26,967 bases of DNA from CAZGMJ01 sp964526785 (GTDB lineage: Bacteria > Planctomycetota > Phycisphaerae > Sedimentisphaerales > Anaerobacaceae). Made by a program: the position numbers and the translations under genes. Of this stretch, positions 25,801-26,967 are shown in pieces (position 1 is the first letter of the stretch; each line of letters opens with the position of its first letter). The notes under the pieces were generated by a model, which saw only the letters and a program-made list of their open reading frames with translations, was not told where the DNA came from and ran no database searches. Where the stretch lies: contig CAZGMJ010000069.1 of assembly GCA_964526785.1 (NCBI GenBank), positions 1-26,967 of the forward strand, written 5' to 3'.

Positions 25801-26967
25801 TGTTCTCGAACCGCCTCAACAGTGTCCGCTTCAACGAACTCAACAGCCAGTCCAACGCCAACGGCTGGCTCTACCGCGCCCTCAAGGCGAGCCCGCGATT
25901 CCGCCAGATTTGGGGCGACCGCATCTATAAGCACTTCTACAACGACGGCGCGATGACAGAGCCGAACATCCGGCGCAGATTTCTCGAACTGCGGGAGCAG
26001 ATGCTCGGCGTAATTCCCGGCATGAACATGTACACGCTCGACACGTGGGTGCCGCAACGTTTCGGTATCTTCCTCAATGCATGCCGCCAGCAGCAACTCT
26101 GGACTTTCGAGGGTCCGCGTTTCAGGATTGGCTCGCACGAAAGTAACGGCGGCCATGTCCCGCGATTTTCACAATTGGCAATCACAGGCGATGCCGGCAC
26201 GGTATATTACACGCTCAACGGCTCAAATCCGGCCGGGCAGGTCAATACGCCGGGACAGACAGTTACCACTCTGATCAACACCGCTGCCGCCAAGAAAGCC
26301 GTCGTTCCCACTGCACCGGTGGATGACGCATGGAAAGGCGCGGAGACCTTCCGGGATGACCGATGGACACAGGTATCGGGGGCACCTGGAGGAATCGGCT
26401 ACGAGCGAAGCAGCGGCTATACGGACCTGATCGGTTTCAACGTTCGCCCCCAGATGTACTCCACGAACGGCAGTTGCTATGTCCGCGTTCCGTTCGAAAT
26501 GAACGACAATCCAGCCTCGTTCGATTCGCTGGTACTGCGTATGCGTTACGACGACGGCTTCGTGGCATACATTAACGGCACTGAAGTCGCCCGGATGAAC
26601 GCCCCGCAATCGCTGAACTGGAATTCAACCGCTGCCGGCAGTCACGAGGACAACGGCCCCGAGTCTTTCGACATATCAGGGTTCCTTCATCTTCTGCGGG
26701 CCGGCAGCAACATATTGGCAATCCACGGTCTCAACGTCAATCTGACGAGTTCCGATTTCCTCATCCTGCCCGAATTGACCGTTGGAAAGAACGAGACAGG
26801 TGGTTCGGCGGATCCGGGCACGACGCAGTATACCGGTCCGCTTACGCTGGACAAGAGCACGCACATCAAGGCGCGGGCGCTGAGCGGCAGCACCTGGAGC
26901 GCGCTGAATGAAGCGGTCTTCGCCGTCGGCCCGGTGGCTCAGAGTCTGCGGATCAGCGAGATGATGT
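22881..26967 (+). CDS. Giant secreted dockerin-LTD-PA14-CotH kinase protein (5' part)
   Basis: Open from GTG 22881 to the right edge (1362 codons read without a stop), so the 3' end is missing. The start is supported by AAGGAG 9 bases upstream and a signal peptide (about 1-23). Order of modules: dockerin-like pair (about 28-82); lamin-tail domain (about 86-195, with LVISEFMASN and DWIEIYNP); a galactose-binding-like domain interrupted by a PA14-like segment (about 295-415); a chitobiase C-terminal-like domain (about 590-680, IYFTLDGSEP); CotH kinase domain (about 688-1060, with LRVHGSSW, VVLRGGHNDR, INGEYKGYYNPCEHIK and FIWDAEGGMF); a second chitobiase-like and galactose-binding-like pair; then SLRISEMM, opening a second lamin-tail domain. 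CotH proteins phosphorylate secreted proteins in spore coats; here the substrate is unknown. Confidence 0.9.
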   Translation, partial: MHRSILRPLIILTVFLATGAVAASRLPGDLNRDHRIDSEDLWMLAYHWLDQNCLTPGCATDLDGMGQVNAKDFALLADDWHADGTTLVISEFMASNHSEPPLQTGEVLDEDGDASDWIEIYNPTDQPISLDGWYLTDSSDELDLWRFPDGLTLGPDQYMVVFASAKDRKGPRQELHTNFALAVEGEYLALVENTGHIAHEYAPKYPPQEKNTTYGLASDTRLVPTDASAAYLVPGRADAESDWRGLDFDDAAWKTGPANMSFGDTSPGLDVMFIQAKASVPDLATAETVVANRALQERTATARMPAVNYRNTGPGGNYPNDLPFPGTTIDSNVDNFAVLTTGVVMIPESGHWTFGARGDQGYAMTLTRGDTQLSLSCPSPSPRGVTDTLETFYIPQAGFYAFRLLFYEYVGYSGLEVFAAKGTFSTFSQQYFRLLGDTENGGLRCSARPNTDVQPLMLDTNTSLWTRIEFDAFRPDMMRALKLSVNYEDGFAAYINGRHAATANMPNSPMWNSAAATDRPDEMAAESVEFDVSHCIEHLVHGRNVLAVQTCNDDVSDTAFEIACRLDAANRQLAQQYFGKPSPWQPNETGMVDIVSEPKFSHQRGFYDSDILVTIATETPGAKIYFTLDGSEPYDTDGRFQPGVPYAGPLRIAQTSCLRAIAIKPGWKPSNIVTHTYVMNADSKLRSLPIVSLVGDHGETFYEPHGVMAIVGGRYEGGKWVSDGPGSYNNVMQRGMEYERPVSFEYVKPDNRDDLQIDCGLRVHGSSWMRPRYTRSDGYWSGNSKFSLRLYFRGRYEKDWLEYPLFPFEVDRFRSVVLRGGHNDRNNPFIKDELLRRLYKDMGNVSSGGTMANLLINGEYKGYYNPCEHIKTAFCQEWYDSDKPWDVMTMNGIRDGNTQSWNEMLNYARSHNLAQDHHYDYLAERLDIAAFADYLILQLWCGNWDWPQNNWSAAAEQSDDGTWRFFIWDAEGGMFSNRLNSVRFNELNSQSNANGWLYRALKASPRFRQIWGDRIYKHFYNDGAMTEPNIRRRFLELREQMLGVIPGMNMYTLDTWVPQRFGIFLNACRQQQLWTFEGPRFRIGSHESNGGHVPRFSQLAITGDAGTVYYTLNGSNPAGQVNTPGQTVTTLINTAAAKKAVVPTAPVDDAWKGAETFRDDRWTQVSGAPGGIGYERSSGYTDLIGFNVRPQMYSTNGSCYVRVPFEMNDNPASFDSLVLRMRYDDGFVAYINGTEVARMNAPQSLNWNSTAAGSHEDNGPESFDISGFLHLLRAGSNILAIHGLNVNLTSSDFLILPELTVGKNETGGSADPGTTQYTGPLTLDKSTHIKARALSGSTWSALNEAVFAVGPVAQSLRISEMM

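Noticed and set aside
1..26967. CRISPR array, prophage, toxin-antitoxin or restriction system
   Set aside because: I looked for spaced direct repeats, phage structural genes and the usual small paired genes on both strands and found none. The only mobile trace is the IS1380 remnant.

Overview
The window looks like a chromosomal segment of a Planctomycetota bacterium, most likely class Phycisphaerae (Sedimentisphaerales-like). This is an inference from protein style. Two secreted proteins carry dockerin-like modules with the DxNxDxxVNxxDLxxxAxxWL pattern. A giant secreted protein combines dockerin, lamin-tail (LTD) and CotH-kinase modules. There are also a GH9 glucanase, a GHL10-type glycosidase, bacterial Kazal repeats and several family-poor hypotheticals, all in moderately GC-rich DNA. 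Genes lie on both strands in short runs, mostly with recognisable Shine-Dalgarno sites.

Layout, left to right. 176-3627 (minus): a YHS-type metal-binding lipoprotein, uvrB, and an M14 carboxypeptidase-like lipoprotein with a clear TATAAT promoter. 3931-9168 (plus): a membrane-anchored unknown, then a tight trio of an L-2-hydroxyglutarate oxidase-like gene with a long lysine-rich tail, a CGGC-domain protein and priA. 9529-11667 (minus): a secreted GH9 glycosidase with a CBM3-like tail. Upstream of it, 11750-12279 is a frameshifted, truncated IS1380-family transposase remnant. It is followed on the plus strand by tRNA-Pro(CGG) with a good promoter.

12710-14769 (plus): an LpxH-like metallophosphoesterase with no ordinary start codon, overlapping an MJ1255-like glycosyltransferase. 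The glycosyltransferase overlaps tail to tail with a secreted GHL10-type protein (14747-17206, minus). After a GNAT acetyltransferase (minus) comes a divergently transcribed, enlarged RNase HII-like protein (18061-19020, plus). A HEAT-like protein with a basic tail and a degenerate rubrerythrin-like protein follow on the minus strand. 20429-21556 (minus) encodes a secreted triple-Kazal protein with a C-terminal dockerin-like module. Its promoter and 5' leader are readable, and a perfect hairpin sits at the ribosome-binding site. 22037-22558 (minus) is an unknown coiled-coil protein with a cysteine cluster. From 22881 to the right edge runs the N-terminal 1362 codons of the giant dockerin-LTD-PA14-CotH protein.

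Functionally the window mixes housekeeping DNA repair and replication (uvrB, priA, RNase HII-like, tRNA) with envelope and secreted functions (lipoproteins, LpxH-like plus glycosyltransferase, GH9, GHL10, Kazal and CotH proteins). I see no CRISPR array, phage module, toxin-antitoxin pair or obvious defence island. The most unusual items are the Kazal-dockerin protein with its leader hairpin, the PA14-like insertion inside a duplicated domain of the giant protein, the RNase HII-like protein with a changed active-site residue, the basic tail on the oxidase, and the ATT-start candidate.
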